Below the pieces are notes generated by a model. That model was not told where the DNA came from. It worked only from the letters and a program-made list of their open reading frames with translations, and ran no database searches. A DNA stretch of 20,120 bases. It comes from an uncultured Asticcacaulis sp. Lineage in GTDB: Bacteria; Pseudomonadota; Alphaproteobacteria; Caulobacterales; Caulobacteraceae. Position 1 is the stretch's first letter; each line of letters starts with the position of its first letter. A program made the position numbers and the translations under genes. The DNA lies in the NCBI GenBank assembly GCA_946480525.1, contig CAMLLA010000020.1, forward strand, positions 1 through 20,120, in the 5' to 3' direction. Shown piece after piece: positions 1 to 5,917 of this stretch.

Positions 1-72
1 GACCAGCGCCTTGGGGCAGCCCAGTGACACAAATCCCACTTTCGGCGCGGAAATGTTAGCGGTATCATTCAT
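1..72 (-). CDS. rimO: Ribosomal protein uS12 methylthiotransferase RimO, N-terminal fragment
   Basis: The reverse strand from 72 to the left edge encodes 24 residues starting MNDTANISAPKVGF and continuing VSLGCPKALV, the signature start of RimO. RimO is the radical-SAM enzyme that adds a methylthio group to an aspartate of ribosomal protein S12. The Cys in LGCPK is the first ligand of the N-terminal (UPF0004) 4Fe-4S cluster. The rest of the protein, including the radical-SAM CxxxCxxC motif and TRAM domain, lies outside the window. The start is the only nearby ATG; no good Shine-Dalgarno is visible before it. It diverges from the transaldolase gene. The motif is distinctive despite the short length. 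The related MiaB differs in this segment. Confidence 0.85.
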   Translation of the reverse strand, partial: MNDTANISAPKVGFVSLGCPKALV

Positions 73-85
73 TACAAAAAAGTAC

Positions 86-114
86 TTGAGTTTGATCGGG
101 GAACAGTCTTTATG
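86..114 (+). promoter_or_regulatory. Candidate sigma70-type promoter for the transaldolase gene
   Basis: TTGAGT (86-91), a 17-base spacer and TTTATG (109-114) lie in the divergent rimO/transaldolase gap, about 90 bases upstream of the transaldolase ATG. This is a match to the -35/-10 pattern by eye only. The -10 is imperfect. Confidence 0.35.
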
Positions 115-206
115 GCCCCAATAACGAAAATTTCCGCCGGTTGAAAGCCAATTCCCGACTTGGATGGTCAGGAACTTTCCGGCTGCCAGATCCTGAGGGC
201 CTCCTG

Positions 207-860
207 ATGCTGCTTTTTGCCGATACCGCCGACACTGCCATCCTCGCTGAATTGAAAGAAGCCGGTCTGGTTGACGGCGTGACCACCAACCCGACGATCA
301 TCGCCAAGTCGGGCCGTAATATCGCGGAAGTCATCAAGGAAATCTGCGAACTGATCGACGGTCCGATCTCGGCTGAAGTCGCGGCTGTTGACGCTGCGAC
401 CATGATCAAGGAAGGCGAAAAGCTGGCCAAGATCGCGTCGAACGTGGTCATCAAAGTGCCGCTGACCATCGATGGCCTGAAGGCGACGCGCGAATTCTCG
501 TCGCAGGGCCTTATGACCAATGTGACCCTATGCTTCTCGGTCAACCAGGCGCTGCTGGCGGCCAAGGCCGGCGCGACCTTCGTGTCGCCTTTCGTCGGCC
601 GTCTCGACGATCAGGGCGCCGATGGCATGCAACTGATCCACGACATCCGTGCGCTGTACGACAACTACGATTTCGACACCGAAATCCTGGCGGCGTCTTT
701 GCGCAACACCAAGCACGTCGAGCAGGCGGCCCTTGCCGGTGCCGATTGCGCGACCCTGCCGCCATCGCTGTTCAAGGACATGGTCAAGCATCCGCTGACG
801 GACAAGGGTCTTGAAACCTTTATGGCGGACTGGGCAAAGACGGGCCAGTCGATCCTGTAA
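207..860 (+). CDS. tal: Transaldolase, small (FSA/TalC-type) subfamily
   Basis: This 217-residue protein has the usual length of the single-domain small transaldolase/fructose-6-phosphate aldolase family (TIM barrel). The family moves a dihydroxyacetone unit between sugar phosphates in the non-oxidative pentose phosphate pathway. Visible signatures are FADTAD at the N-terminus, GVTTNPTII (24-32), the Schiff-base lysine in VVIKVPLT (Lys83), and [12 protein letters not shown] (124-135). Glu57 and Phe129 stand where E. coli FSA has Gln and Tyr, which by published family rules favours true transaldolase activity over the aldolase variant. I start at ATG 207, because a longer in-frame start at 141 would add 22 residues not seen in the family and MLLFADTAD is the standard beginning. 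Only a weak purine stretch (GAGGG) precedes it. A strong hairpin terminator follows, so it is probably monocistronic. Confidence 0.93.
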   Translation: MLLFADTADTAILAELKEAGLVDGVTTNPTIIAKSGRNIAEVIKEICELIDGPISAEVAAVDAATMIKEGEKLAKIASNVVIKVPLTIDGLKATREFSSQGLMTNVTLCFSVNQALLAAKAGATFVSPFVGRLDDQGADGMQLIHDIRALYDNYDFDTEILAASLRNTKHVEQAALAGADCATLPPSLFKDMVKHPLTDKGLETFMADWAKTGQSIL

Positions 861-871
861 ACAAATGGGGT

Positions 872-994
872 TTGGGGCCTGCGGCCCCAAGTCTTCCCTA
901 TTCCAAAAGAAAGCCCCGCCCCTTAAAGGCGAGGGCTTTTCTTTTGGATTAAGAAAGGTTTGTGGGGTCGCGGACCCCACACCCCATATGTTAA
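872..994 (+). repeat. Composite intergenic module, copy 1 (hairpin A - terminator - hairpin B)
   Basis: Three consecutive hairpins fill this gap. A is TTGGGGCC-TGC-GGCCCCAA (872-890), the middle one is a long A/T-flanked terminator (903-947), and B is GTGGGGTC-GCG-GACCCCAC (962-980, one more pair outside). A tail CCCCATATGTTAAG follows B. A second copy lies inverted at 17183-17298 with both palindromes, similar spacer lengths and a similar tail. Hairpin A sits 11 bases after the transaldolase stop codon; B sits just upstream of the SGNH hydrolase ribosome binding site. Confidence 0.8.
903..947 (+). terminator. Bidirectional intrinsic terminator after transaldolase
   Basis: CCAAAAGAAAGCCC with inner CGCC pairs with GGCG and GGGCTTTTCTTTTGG, with one unpaired base and a short CCTTAAA loop. 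The GC core is flanked by an A-rich left arm and a T-rich right arm, so it could stop transcription in either direction. Confidence 0.85.
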
Positions 995-1024
995 GGAGAT
1001 GGACCGCATTGCGAGGGGACCATC

Positions 1025-1735
1025 ATGCGCAAACTGTTCGGGATTGTTCTGCTGCTGGCCGCCATGGCCATGCCGGCCTATGCCAAGTCCGCATTGAAGG
1101 CCCTGACGCCCGGTGCAACCATCCTGTTCCAGGGCGATTCCATCACTGAAGGCGGACGATGGCCCGGTGACGACCCAAACCACATCATGGGTCAGGATTA
1201 TGCCTATATCGTCGCAGCGCAGATCGGCCTCGACTATCCTGACCGCCGGCTGTTGTTCATCAATCGCGGCGTCAGCGGCAATACCGTGGTTGATCTCGCC
1301 AAGCGCTGGCAAGCCGATACAATCGCGCTCAAGCCCGACGTGCTGAGCATCATGGTCGGCGTCAACGACACCTTCTACTCGAACGGCGAGACGGCCGAGA
1401 CCTATGAGCAGACCTACGACGCTTTGATTGCCGAAGCACTCAAAGCCCTGCCGAATGTGAAGATCGTACTGGGGGAATCCTTCCTGCTGCCGTCGGGCGG
1501 CTACAAGGCCGATTATGACGCAAAACGCGCCGAGCTGGCCAAGCGCCAGGCAGTGGCGCGCAAGCTGGCGGCCAAATACAATCTGCCATTGGTCGAGTAT
1601 CAGCGCGCCTTTGACGAAGCCATGAAGCTTGCGCCAGCGGAGCATTGGTCGTGGGACGGCGTGCATCCGACCTATGCCGGCCACGGCCTTATGGCGCGCG
1701 AATGGACCAAGACGGTCAACAAGGCGTGGAAATGA
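1025..1735 (+). CDS. Secreted SGNH/GDSL-family hydrolase (lipase/acylhydrolase-like)
   Basis: A 236-residue protein with a clear Sec signal peptide (Arg2-Lys3, hydrophobic LFGIVLLLAAMAM, cleavage likely after AYA at residue 20). All four SGNH blocks are present. FQGDSITEGG carries the nucleophile Ser39, NRGVSGNT is the oxyanion Gly block (80-87), GVNDT holds Asn114, and DGVHPT supplies Asp211 and His214. The family hydrolyses ester bonds on lipids, acylated polysaccharides or other small esters. The long GGRWPGDDPN insertion after block I resembles carbohydrate-associated esterases, but the substrate cannot be read from sequence. The ATG is preceded by GAGGGGA at 1013-1019. Its stop overlaps the start of the next gene, so the two are probably translationally coupled. 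Confidence 0.88.
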   Translation: MRKLFGIVLLLAAMAMPAYAKSALKALTPGATILFQGDSITEGGRWPGDDPNHIMGQDYAYIVAAQIGLDYPDRRLLFINRGVSGNTVVDLAKRWQADTIALKPDVLSIMVGVNDTFYSNGETAETYEQTYDALIAEALKALPNVKIVLGESFLLPSGGYKADYDAKRAELAKRQAVARKLAAKYNLPLVEYQRAFDEAMKLAPAEHWSWDGVHPTYAGHGLMAREWTKTVNKAWK

Positions 1736-2043
1736 CTTGGATTTTCGGCGCCGCTTTTCTCTTTCTGCCCGCTTTGGTATTTTTTGCAGTGGTGACCAGT
1801 CTGCGCGGTCGCATGCGCGCGGCTGTCATCCTGATACTGACTGCCTTGCTCGTCGTTCCGTTTGTTTACCCGCTTCTACCCGTGAGTAACCTTACAGAGC
1901 CGGGGTCCGAAAATGCGATGACCGCTCAGACGGTGATCTGGGTTGGGGCAACTCTGCTGGGCTTGTCCGGAATCGTTGGCGGCGTCATTGGCATATTTAC
2001 GTTGCATATCCGGCGATCAAAGGCTCGATCCCGCAAGGCTTAA
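1732..2043 (+). CDS. Small membrane protein of unknown function
   Basis: I do not recognise this 103-residue protein. The start is the ATG of an ATGA overlap with the SGNH hydrolase stop codon, which argues for coupled translation; an earlier in-frame ATG at 1645 lies deep inside the hydrolase gene. The sequence shows three hydrophobic segments: about residues 3-22 (IFGAAFLFLPALVFFAVV), 29-48 (AVILILTALLVVPFVYPLL) and 68-92 (VIWVGATLLGLSGIVGGVIGIF). It ends in a strongly basic tail HIRRSKARSRKA, expected to be cytoplasmic. Its stop codon overlaps tail to tail with the lacI-family stop in a shared TTAA at 2040-2043. Linkage to the hydrolase suggests an envelope role, but this is inference. Confidence 0.7.
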   Translation: MTWIFGAAFLFLPALVFFAVVTSLRGRMRAAVILILTALLVVPFVYPLLPVSNLTEPGSENAMTAQTVIWVGATLLGLSGIVGGVIGIFTLHIRRSKARSRKA

Positions 2044-3065
2044 AGGCCGCCGCCGCACGACTCACGGATAACCAGCCGGGTCGGTATCCGCGTCATCTCG
2101 ACCTTTTCGCCGTCGATCAGCTTGGCAAGCGTATCGACCAGAACCCGGGCGGCAGTCGTCGTGTCCTGACGGACCGTCGACAACTCGGGATTGATGCAGG
2201 TACAGACCCACAGATCGTCAAAGCCCATGACCGAAACGTCCTTCGGCACATTCATGCCGCGTTTCTGCAGGGTCTGGATGGCGCCGATGGCCAGCAGGTC
2301 GGTCACGGCAAAGACGGCGTCAAACCCCATGCCCTGATCAAGCAGGCGCTGGATGGCGGTAGCCCCTTCCTCACGCGAAATGAAACAGTCGATGGCCAGC
2401 TGGGGATCGATGCTCAAGCCCGCTTCTGCGTGAGCGCGCGGATAGCCTTTGAAGCGCTCGAAAAACTCCGAGTGACGCTCGGACGCTTCGCCAAGAAAGA
2501 CGATGCGCTTGCGCCCGAGCCGGATCAGGTGGACGACGGCTTCATGGGCTCCGGCTTCGTTGTCGGAACCGACGAAGATGTCGGGCTCGTCCGGCATGAC
2601 GGGGCCGAAGACGACCCACGGTTCGCCGATCTCACGCAGGACATCGACCTTTTGCTTGTAGGTCTCGAAGTCGCGATAACCGAGAAAGATGATGCCGTCG
2701 GCGCGGCGGGCGAAACCGTAGTCGGCCCCCCAGTTGGCGCTCTGCTTTTGCAAAGAGACCAGCACGTCCACGCCCTTGTCGCCGGCGTAGTCGAGGATCG
2801 AGCCGATCAGCGGCAGGAAGAACGGATTGATCCGGCTGTCGTCGCTGTCGAGGTCTTCCGACACCAGGACGGCGATGGTGTTGATCTTCTTCGAGCGCAG
2901 TTTGCGGGCGTTGATATCGACCGTGTAGTTGAGCTTGGCGGCGGCTTCATAGACGCGACGGCGGACGTCCTCGCTGACCGGATAGGTATTTGACAGGGCG
3001 CGGGATACCGTCGCCTGAGAGACGCCGGCCAGGGCTGCGATGTCGAAGGAGGTGGGGCGCTTCAT
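2040..3065 (-). CDS. LacI/GalR-family transcriptional regulator
   Basis: 341 residues, normal for the family. The N-terminal helix-turn-helix is SFDIAALAGVSQATVSRAL (6-24), followed by the hinge motif ARKLRSKK (53-60) that inserts in the operator minor groove. A type I periplasmic-binding-protein-like domain from about residue 62 to the end binds the effector, usually a sugar. Members normally repress carbohydrate uptake or catabolic operons, often locally. No sugar transporter or catabolic operon lies beside it here, so its target is unknown. A 7-9-7 palindrome upstream (3082-3104) could be an autoregulatory operator. The ATG is placed just before the HTH, where the family starts; no strong Shine-Dalgarno is seen. 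The preceding gene on the same strand is the LysR-type gene, 36 bases away. It converges with overlapping stop codons on the small membrane protein gene. Confidence 0.9.
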   Translation of the reverse strand: MKRPTSFDIAALAGVSQATVSRALSNTYPVSEDVRRRVYEAAAKLNYTVDINARKLRSKKINTIAVLVSEDLDSDDSRINPFFLPLIGSILDYAGDKGVDVLVSLQKQSANWGADYGFARRADGIIFLGYRDFETYKQKVDVLREIGEPWVVFGPVMPDEPDIFVGSDNEAGAHEAVVHLIRLGRKRIVFLGEASERHSEFFERFKGYPRAHAEAGLSIDPQLAIDCFISREEGATAIQRLLDQGMGFDAVFAVTDLLAIGAIQTLQKRGMNVPKDVSVMGFDDLWVCTCINPELSTVRQDTTTAARVLVDTLAKLIDGEKVEMTRIPTRLVIRESCGGGL

Positions 3066-3081
3066 TTTGTTCGCGGCAGCA

Positions 3082-3104
3082 TGACAGGATATACTGCCCT
3101 GTCA
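3082..3104. promoter_or_regulatory. Palindrome upstream of lacI-type gene, candidate operator
   Basis: TGACAGG (3082-3088), nine bases, then CCTGTCA (3098-3104) forms a perfect inverted repeat 17 bases before the LacI-type ATG. It covers the stop codon of the upstream LysR-type gene. A TTGACA on the minus strand falls in its promoter-distal arm. Position and symmetry suit a repressor site, though lack of the usual central CG of LacI-family operators is a caution. Confidence 0.4.
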
Positions 3105-4001
3105 ATCAAGGTGGGGTGCCAAGACTTCCGCCACCCAGTCCATGAAGGCGCGGACGCGGCGGGCCTGATGGCGGCGGCGCGGATAGACCAGCGCCAGGGG
3201 CAAGGGCTCGGCGTGGTATTGCGGCAGGACCTCGACTAGGGAACCGTCGGCCAGGCTGTCCTGTACGCCCGATTTCGGCGCCTGGATGATGCCGAGCCCT
3301 GCCAGGGCGGCGCTGTTATAGGCCGCTGTGTTGTTGACGCTGAGGACGCCGGCGACCGGGCGGCTTTGATAGGCATGCCCGTCCCAGTATTCGAAGCCGA
3401 ACGGCTTGCTGCCCAGTTGCAGGACGTAATGGACCAGCCGGTGATGGTCGAGGTCGTCGAGCGTCTCAGGCTTGCCGAAGCGGGCGATATAGGCGGGGCT
3501 GGCGACATTGCACATCGGCATGACGCCCAGCTGCCGCGCCATCAGGCCGGAATCGCCCATGATGCCGGCGCGGATGACGCAGTCGAAGCCTTCAGCGACG
3601 ACATCGACTCTTCGGTCGGTGCAACTCAGTTCGATGTCGAGACCGGGGTGGCGGTTGAGAAACTGCACCAGGTTGGGGATGATGTGGTTGCGCGCCATGG
3701 CGACCGGCATATCGATGCGCAGTGTGCCGGTCAGCTCCGCGGGCGCTTGCAGGAACATGCCGTCCATATCTTCGAGGTCGGCCAGCATGTCGCGCGCCCG
3801 GTCGAGATAGGCTTGGCCATCGTGGGTCAGCTGGACGCGCCGGGTGGTACGATAGAGAAGCTGGACCCGCAGATGCGTCTCCAGTTGCAGGACCGCAGCC
3901 GACACGCTCGATTTCGGCAGGCCAAGCGACAGGGCGGCCTGGGTAAAGCTCGACAATTCCGCGACGCGGACAAAGGCGGTGATGGCATCGAGCTGGTTCA
4001 T
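3102..4001 (-). CDS. LysR-family transcriptional regulator
   Basis: 299 residues, typical length. The winged HTH covers roughly 1-60 (MNQLDAITAFVRVAELSSFTQ, then LGLPKSSVSAAVLQLETHL), and the effector-binding domain covers about 88-297 (GTLRIDMPVAMARNHIIPNL onward). It most resembles the large subgroup often found divergent from oxidoreductase genes. Here it diverges from a short-chain dehydrogenase at 4098 with a 96-base gap, the classic LysR arrangement, so regulation of that gene is a reasonable inference. The effector is unknown. The final codons overlap the palindrome before the LacI-type gene. Confidence 0.92.
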   Translation of the reverse strand: MNQLDAITAFVRVAELSSFTQAALSLGLPKSSVSAAVLQLETHLRVQLLYRTTRRVQLTHDGQAYLDRARDMLADLEDMDGMFLQAPAELTGTLRIDMPVAMARNHIIPNLVQFLNRHPGLDIELSCTDRRVDVVAEGFDCVIRAGIMGDSGLMARQLGVMPMCNVASPAYIARFGKPETLDDLDHHRLVHYVLQLGSKPFGFEYWDGHAYQSRPVAGVLSVNNTAAYNSAALAGLGIIQAPKSGVQDSLADGSLVEVLPQYHAEPLPLALVYPRRRHQARRVRAFMDWVAEVLAPHLD

Positions 4002-4010
4002 TGTTTTGAG

Positions 4011-4059
4011 AATCCGAACAGTGAGGTCGTTTTTTCGGAATTTATCCCAAATGTACGAT
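4011..4059. promoter_or_regulatory. Divergent lysR/SDR control region with inverted repeat
   Basis: TCCGAA (4013-4018) and TTCGGA (4034-4039) form an inverted repeat with centres 21 bases apart, about two helical turns, close to the LysR-type start. A weak rightward promoter (TTTTTC 4031-4036, 17 bases, TACGAT 4054-4059) overlaps it. This fits a LysR recognition site but is judged by eye only. Confidence 0.4.
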
Positions 4060-4097
4060 CAGGTAAATGTCGGAACATCAACTGACAGGAGGGTCTC

Positions 4098-4850
4098 ATG
4101 ACCATTGCACTCATCACGGGCGGCAGCCGCGGCCTGGGCCGCAACATGGCCCATCATCTGGCGGCCAAGGGCGTCGACATCATCTTAACCTACCATTCCA
4201 ACCGCGAGCAGGCGGACAGTCTGGTGGCTGAACTGAACCAGTTGAACCGCAAGGCGGTGGCCTTGCAGCTCGACACAGGCAAGGTTTCGACCTTTGCCGG
4301 TTTTGCCGAACAGGTGCGATCAGCCTTGAATGCGACGTGGAATGCCGATCGCTTCGATTATCTCATCAACAATGCCGGAACCGGGCTCTATGCGCCGTTC
4401 ATGGAGACGACCGAGGCGCAGTTGGATGACATGGTCAATATCCACTTCAAGGGTGTGTTCTTCCTGACGCAGACCTTGTTGCCGATCATGAACGATGGTG
4501 GGGCGATTTTGAACCTGTCGTCGGGCCTCGCGCGCTTCAGCTATCAGGGATCATCCGCCTATGGATCAATGAAGGGCGCGATCGATGTCCTGACGCGTTA
4601 TCTGGCGGTCGAACTGGGGCCGCGCCGTATCCGGGTGAATTCGGTTGCTCCTGGCGCCGTCGAGACGGACTTTGGCGGTGGGCGTGTGCGGGACAATGCC
4701 GATCTCAATGCCATGCTCGCCAGCCGCACACCGCTCGGCCGTGTGGGTCTGCCGGACGATATCGGCGGAATTGTCTCGGTCTTGCTATCGAACGAAGCCG
4801 GCTGGCTGAATGGCCAGCGCATAGAAGTCTCAGGAGGTATCCACGCCTGA
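4098..4850 (+). CDS. Short-chain dehydrogenase/reductase (classical SDR)
   Basis: 250 residues, standard for classical SDRs. The NAD(P)-binding Rossmann motif TGGSRGLG spans residues 7-14, and NNAG lies at 91-94. The catalytic set is Ser142 (LNLSSG), Tyr155 and Lys159 (SSAYGSMKG). Arg11 just after the glycine motif, plus the basic context, hints at NADPH preference. The PGAVETDFGG segment and the C-terminal GQRIEVSGGIHA are typical of the 3-oxoacyl-ACP-reductase-like cluster, which also includes many xenobiotic or aldehyde reductases. The substrate cannot be assigned. The ATG is preceded by a good Shine-Dalgarno GGAGGG (4088-4093). It is divergent from a LysR-type regulator and ends 2 bases from the rimM stop, tail to tail. 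Confidence 0.92.
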   Translation: MTIALITGGSRGLGRNMAHHLAAKGVDIILTYHSNREQADSLVAELNQLNRKAVALQLDTGKVSTFAGFAEQVRSALNATWNADRFDYLINNAGTGLYAPFMETTEAQLDDMVNIHFKGVFFLTQTLLPIMNDGGAILNLSSGLARFSYQGSSAYGSMKGAIDVLTRYLAVELGPRRIRVNSVAPGAVETDFGGGRVRDNADLNAMLASRTPLGRVGLPDDIGGIVSVLLSNEAGWLNGQRIEVSGGIHA

Positions 4851-4868
4851 GATCAGATGCCGCTCAGG
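4846..4868. terminator. Weak inverted repeat at SDR/rimM convergent ends
   Basis: CCTGAG (4846-4851), 11 bases, then CTCAGG (4863-4868) spans both stop codons of the convergent genes. The stem is only six pairs without a U tract, so a real terminator role is doubtful. Confidence 0.2.
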
Positions 4869-5353
4869 TCGACGACAATAACTCGGTCGCTCAGGCGGAC
4901 CTCGGGAACATTTTCCTCGATGAATAACAGATAGAAGTTCGCGCCCTCGACGGGCTTGATATCGAGCAGGTCGCCGGCGCCGAAATTTTCGACATTGGCG
5001 ACCTTGCCCACTGCTTGGCCGTTTATATCGACTACGGCCATGCCGATCAGGTCAGTGATGTAATATTCGTCTTCGTCAGGCTCCGGCAGGTCAGCGCGGT
5101 CGATATAGAGCTTCAAACCTTTGAGCTTTTCCACCGCCGTCCGGTCGGGCGCCTCCTTGGCGCGGACCAGAAGTGCGCCCTTGTGTTCGCGTGCCGCCGT
5201 GATCGACAGGACGGGCTGCCCCTTTTCATTCAGCAACGGATCATATTCCAGGATGCTGGCCGGATCGTCCATATGGCTGATCAGCTTGAATTCGCCCTGG
5301 ACGCCGTGGGCGGCGCCGACCTGTGCAACGAAGATGAATTGGGAAGTGCTCAT
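4853..5353 (-). CDS. rimM: Ribosome maturation factor RimM
   Basis: 166 residues, usual length. The N-terminal RimM domain opens FVAQVGAAHGVQGEFKL, the family signature. The C-terminal PRC-barrel domain starts at YYITDLIGMAVVD and ends VPEVRLSDRVIVVDL. RimM binds uS19 and helps mature the 30S head domain. It follows rpsP on the same strand, as in many proteobacteria, but a strong terminator lies between the two, and trmD and rplS do not follow; instead a convergent SDR gene ends 2 bases away. The ATG at 5353 gives the standard N-terminus. No clear Shine-Dalgarno is seen (GCGCAGACC before ATG). Confidence 0.95.
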   Translation of the reverse strand: MSTSQFIFVAQVGAAHGVQGEFKLISHMDDPASILEYDPLLNEKGQPVLSITAAREHKGALLVRAKEAPDRTAVEKLKGLKLYIDRADLPEPDEDEYYITDLIGMAVVDINGQAVGKVANVENFGAGDLLDIKPVEGANFYLLFIEENVPEVRLSDRVIVVDLSGI

Positions 5354-5359
5354 GGTCTG

Positions 5360-5388
5360 CGCATAATCAATAGAGGTGATGAAAGCAA
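5360..5388 (-). promoter_or_regulatory. Possible rimM promoter
   Basis: On the minus strand, TTGCTT, 17 bases and TATGCG lie between the rpsP terminator and the rimM start. The match is weak. It is listed because the terminator upstream implies that rimM needs its own promoter or relies on read-through. Confidence 0.25.
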
Positions 5389-5400
5389 GTTATGGCGTCC

Positions 5401-5434
5401 AAAACGAAAAAAGACCGGAGCAGATGCTCCGGCC
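5401..5434 (-). terminator. Intrinsic terminator after rpsP
   Basis: Read on the minus strand, GGCCGGAGCA-TC-TGCTCCGGTC (5434 to 5413) forms a GC-rich stem directly followed by TTTTTTCGTTTT (5412 to 5401). It lies 26 bases after the rpsP stop codon and before rimM. Confidence 0.85.
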
Positions 5435-5459
5435 TTTCCTTATCGATATCCAGAAAACC

Positions 5460-5900
5460 TTAGGCTTCTTCAGCCGGGGTTTCTTCAGCAGCAGGCGCCT
5501 CTTCGGCGGCCGGAGCGTTCTTGGCTTCTTCGGCTTCAGCCTTGGCCGCGGCTTCGGCGTCCAGGCGGTCCTGTTCGCGCTGGGCGCGTTCAGCGGCACG
5601 TTCCTGAGCCTTCTTGCCCGGCGTACCCTTTTGCGGGTTGTTGCCGTGTTCCCACTTTACCAGGCCTTCTTGCGACAGGAAGCGCGCGACGCGGTCGGTC
5701 GGCTGGGCGCCCTTCTTGAGCCATTCCTGGATGCGCTCGACCTTCAGGGTCACGCGCTGGGCGTCCTTCGGCAGCATCGGGTTGTAGGTGCCGACCTTTT
5801 CGATGAACTTGCCGTCGCGCGGAGCGCCGGCGTCAGCGATAACGATCGTGTAGTAAGGGCGCTTCTTGGAGCCACCGCGGGACAGACGAATCTTAAGCAT
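5460..5900 (-). CDS. rpsP: 30S ribosomal protein bS16 with long acidic/alanine tail
   Basis: The first 80 or so residues are canonical bS16: [20 protein letters not shown], then [12 protein letters not shown] and a helix ending [12 protein letters not shown]. bS16 stabilises the 5' domain of 16S rRNA. The protein is 146 residues, versus about 80-90 in most bacteria. The extra part from about residue 93 is a Lys/Arg-Ala/Glu helix and then an Ala/Glu/Pro tail ending ETPAEEA. Similar extensions are common in alphaproteobacteria, where the tail is poorly conserved. It lies 17 bases after ffh on the same strand, so the two are probably cotranscribed. A TAGGAA-like ribosome binding site lies 8 to 13 bases upstream. 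Confidence 0.97.
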   Translation of the reverse strand: MLKIRLSRGGSKKRPYYTIVIADAGAPRDGKFIEKVGTYNPMLPKDAQRVTLKVERIQEWLKKGAQPTDRVARFLSQEGLVKWEHGNNPQKGTPGKKAQERAAERAQREQDRLDAEAAAKAEAEEAKNAPAAEEAPAAEETPAEEA

Positions 5901-5917
5901 TGTATATTCCTAACTTG

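Noticed and set aside
999..1100. Alternative start ATG at 999 with AAGGAG directly upstream, reading into the SGNH hydrolase region
   Set aside because: It is out of frame with the hydrolase, the spacing to AAGGAG is zero, and the frame gives a short Cys/Pro-rich peptide without family features. The ATG at 1025 with GAGGGGA leads to a perfect signal peptide.
2430..2993. Long open frame opposite the LacI-type gene (187 codons), and similar long antisense frames opposite ffh, aminotransferase, glmS, glmM and hrcA
   Set aside because: These are mirror frames typical of GC-rich coding DNA; the opposite strand in each case encodes a protein with clear family motifs.
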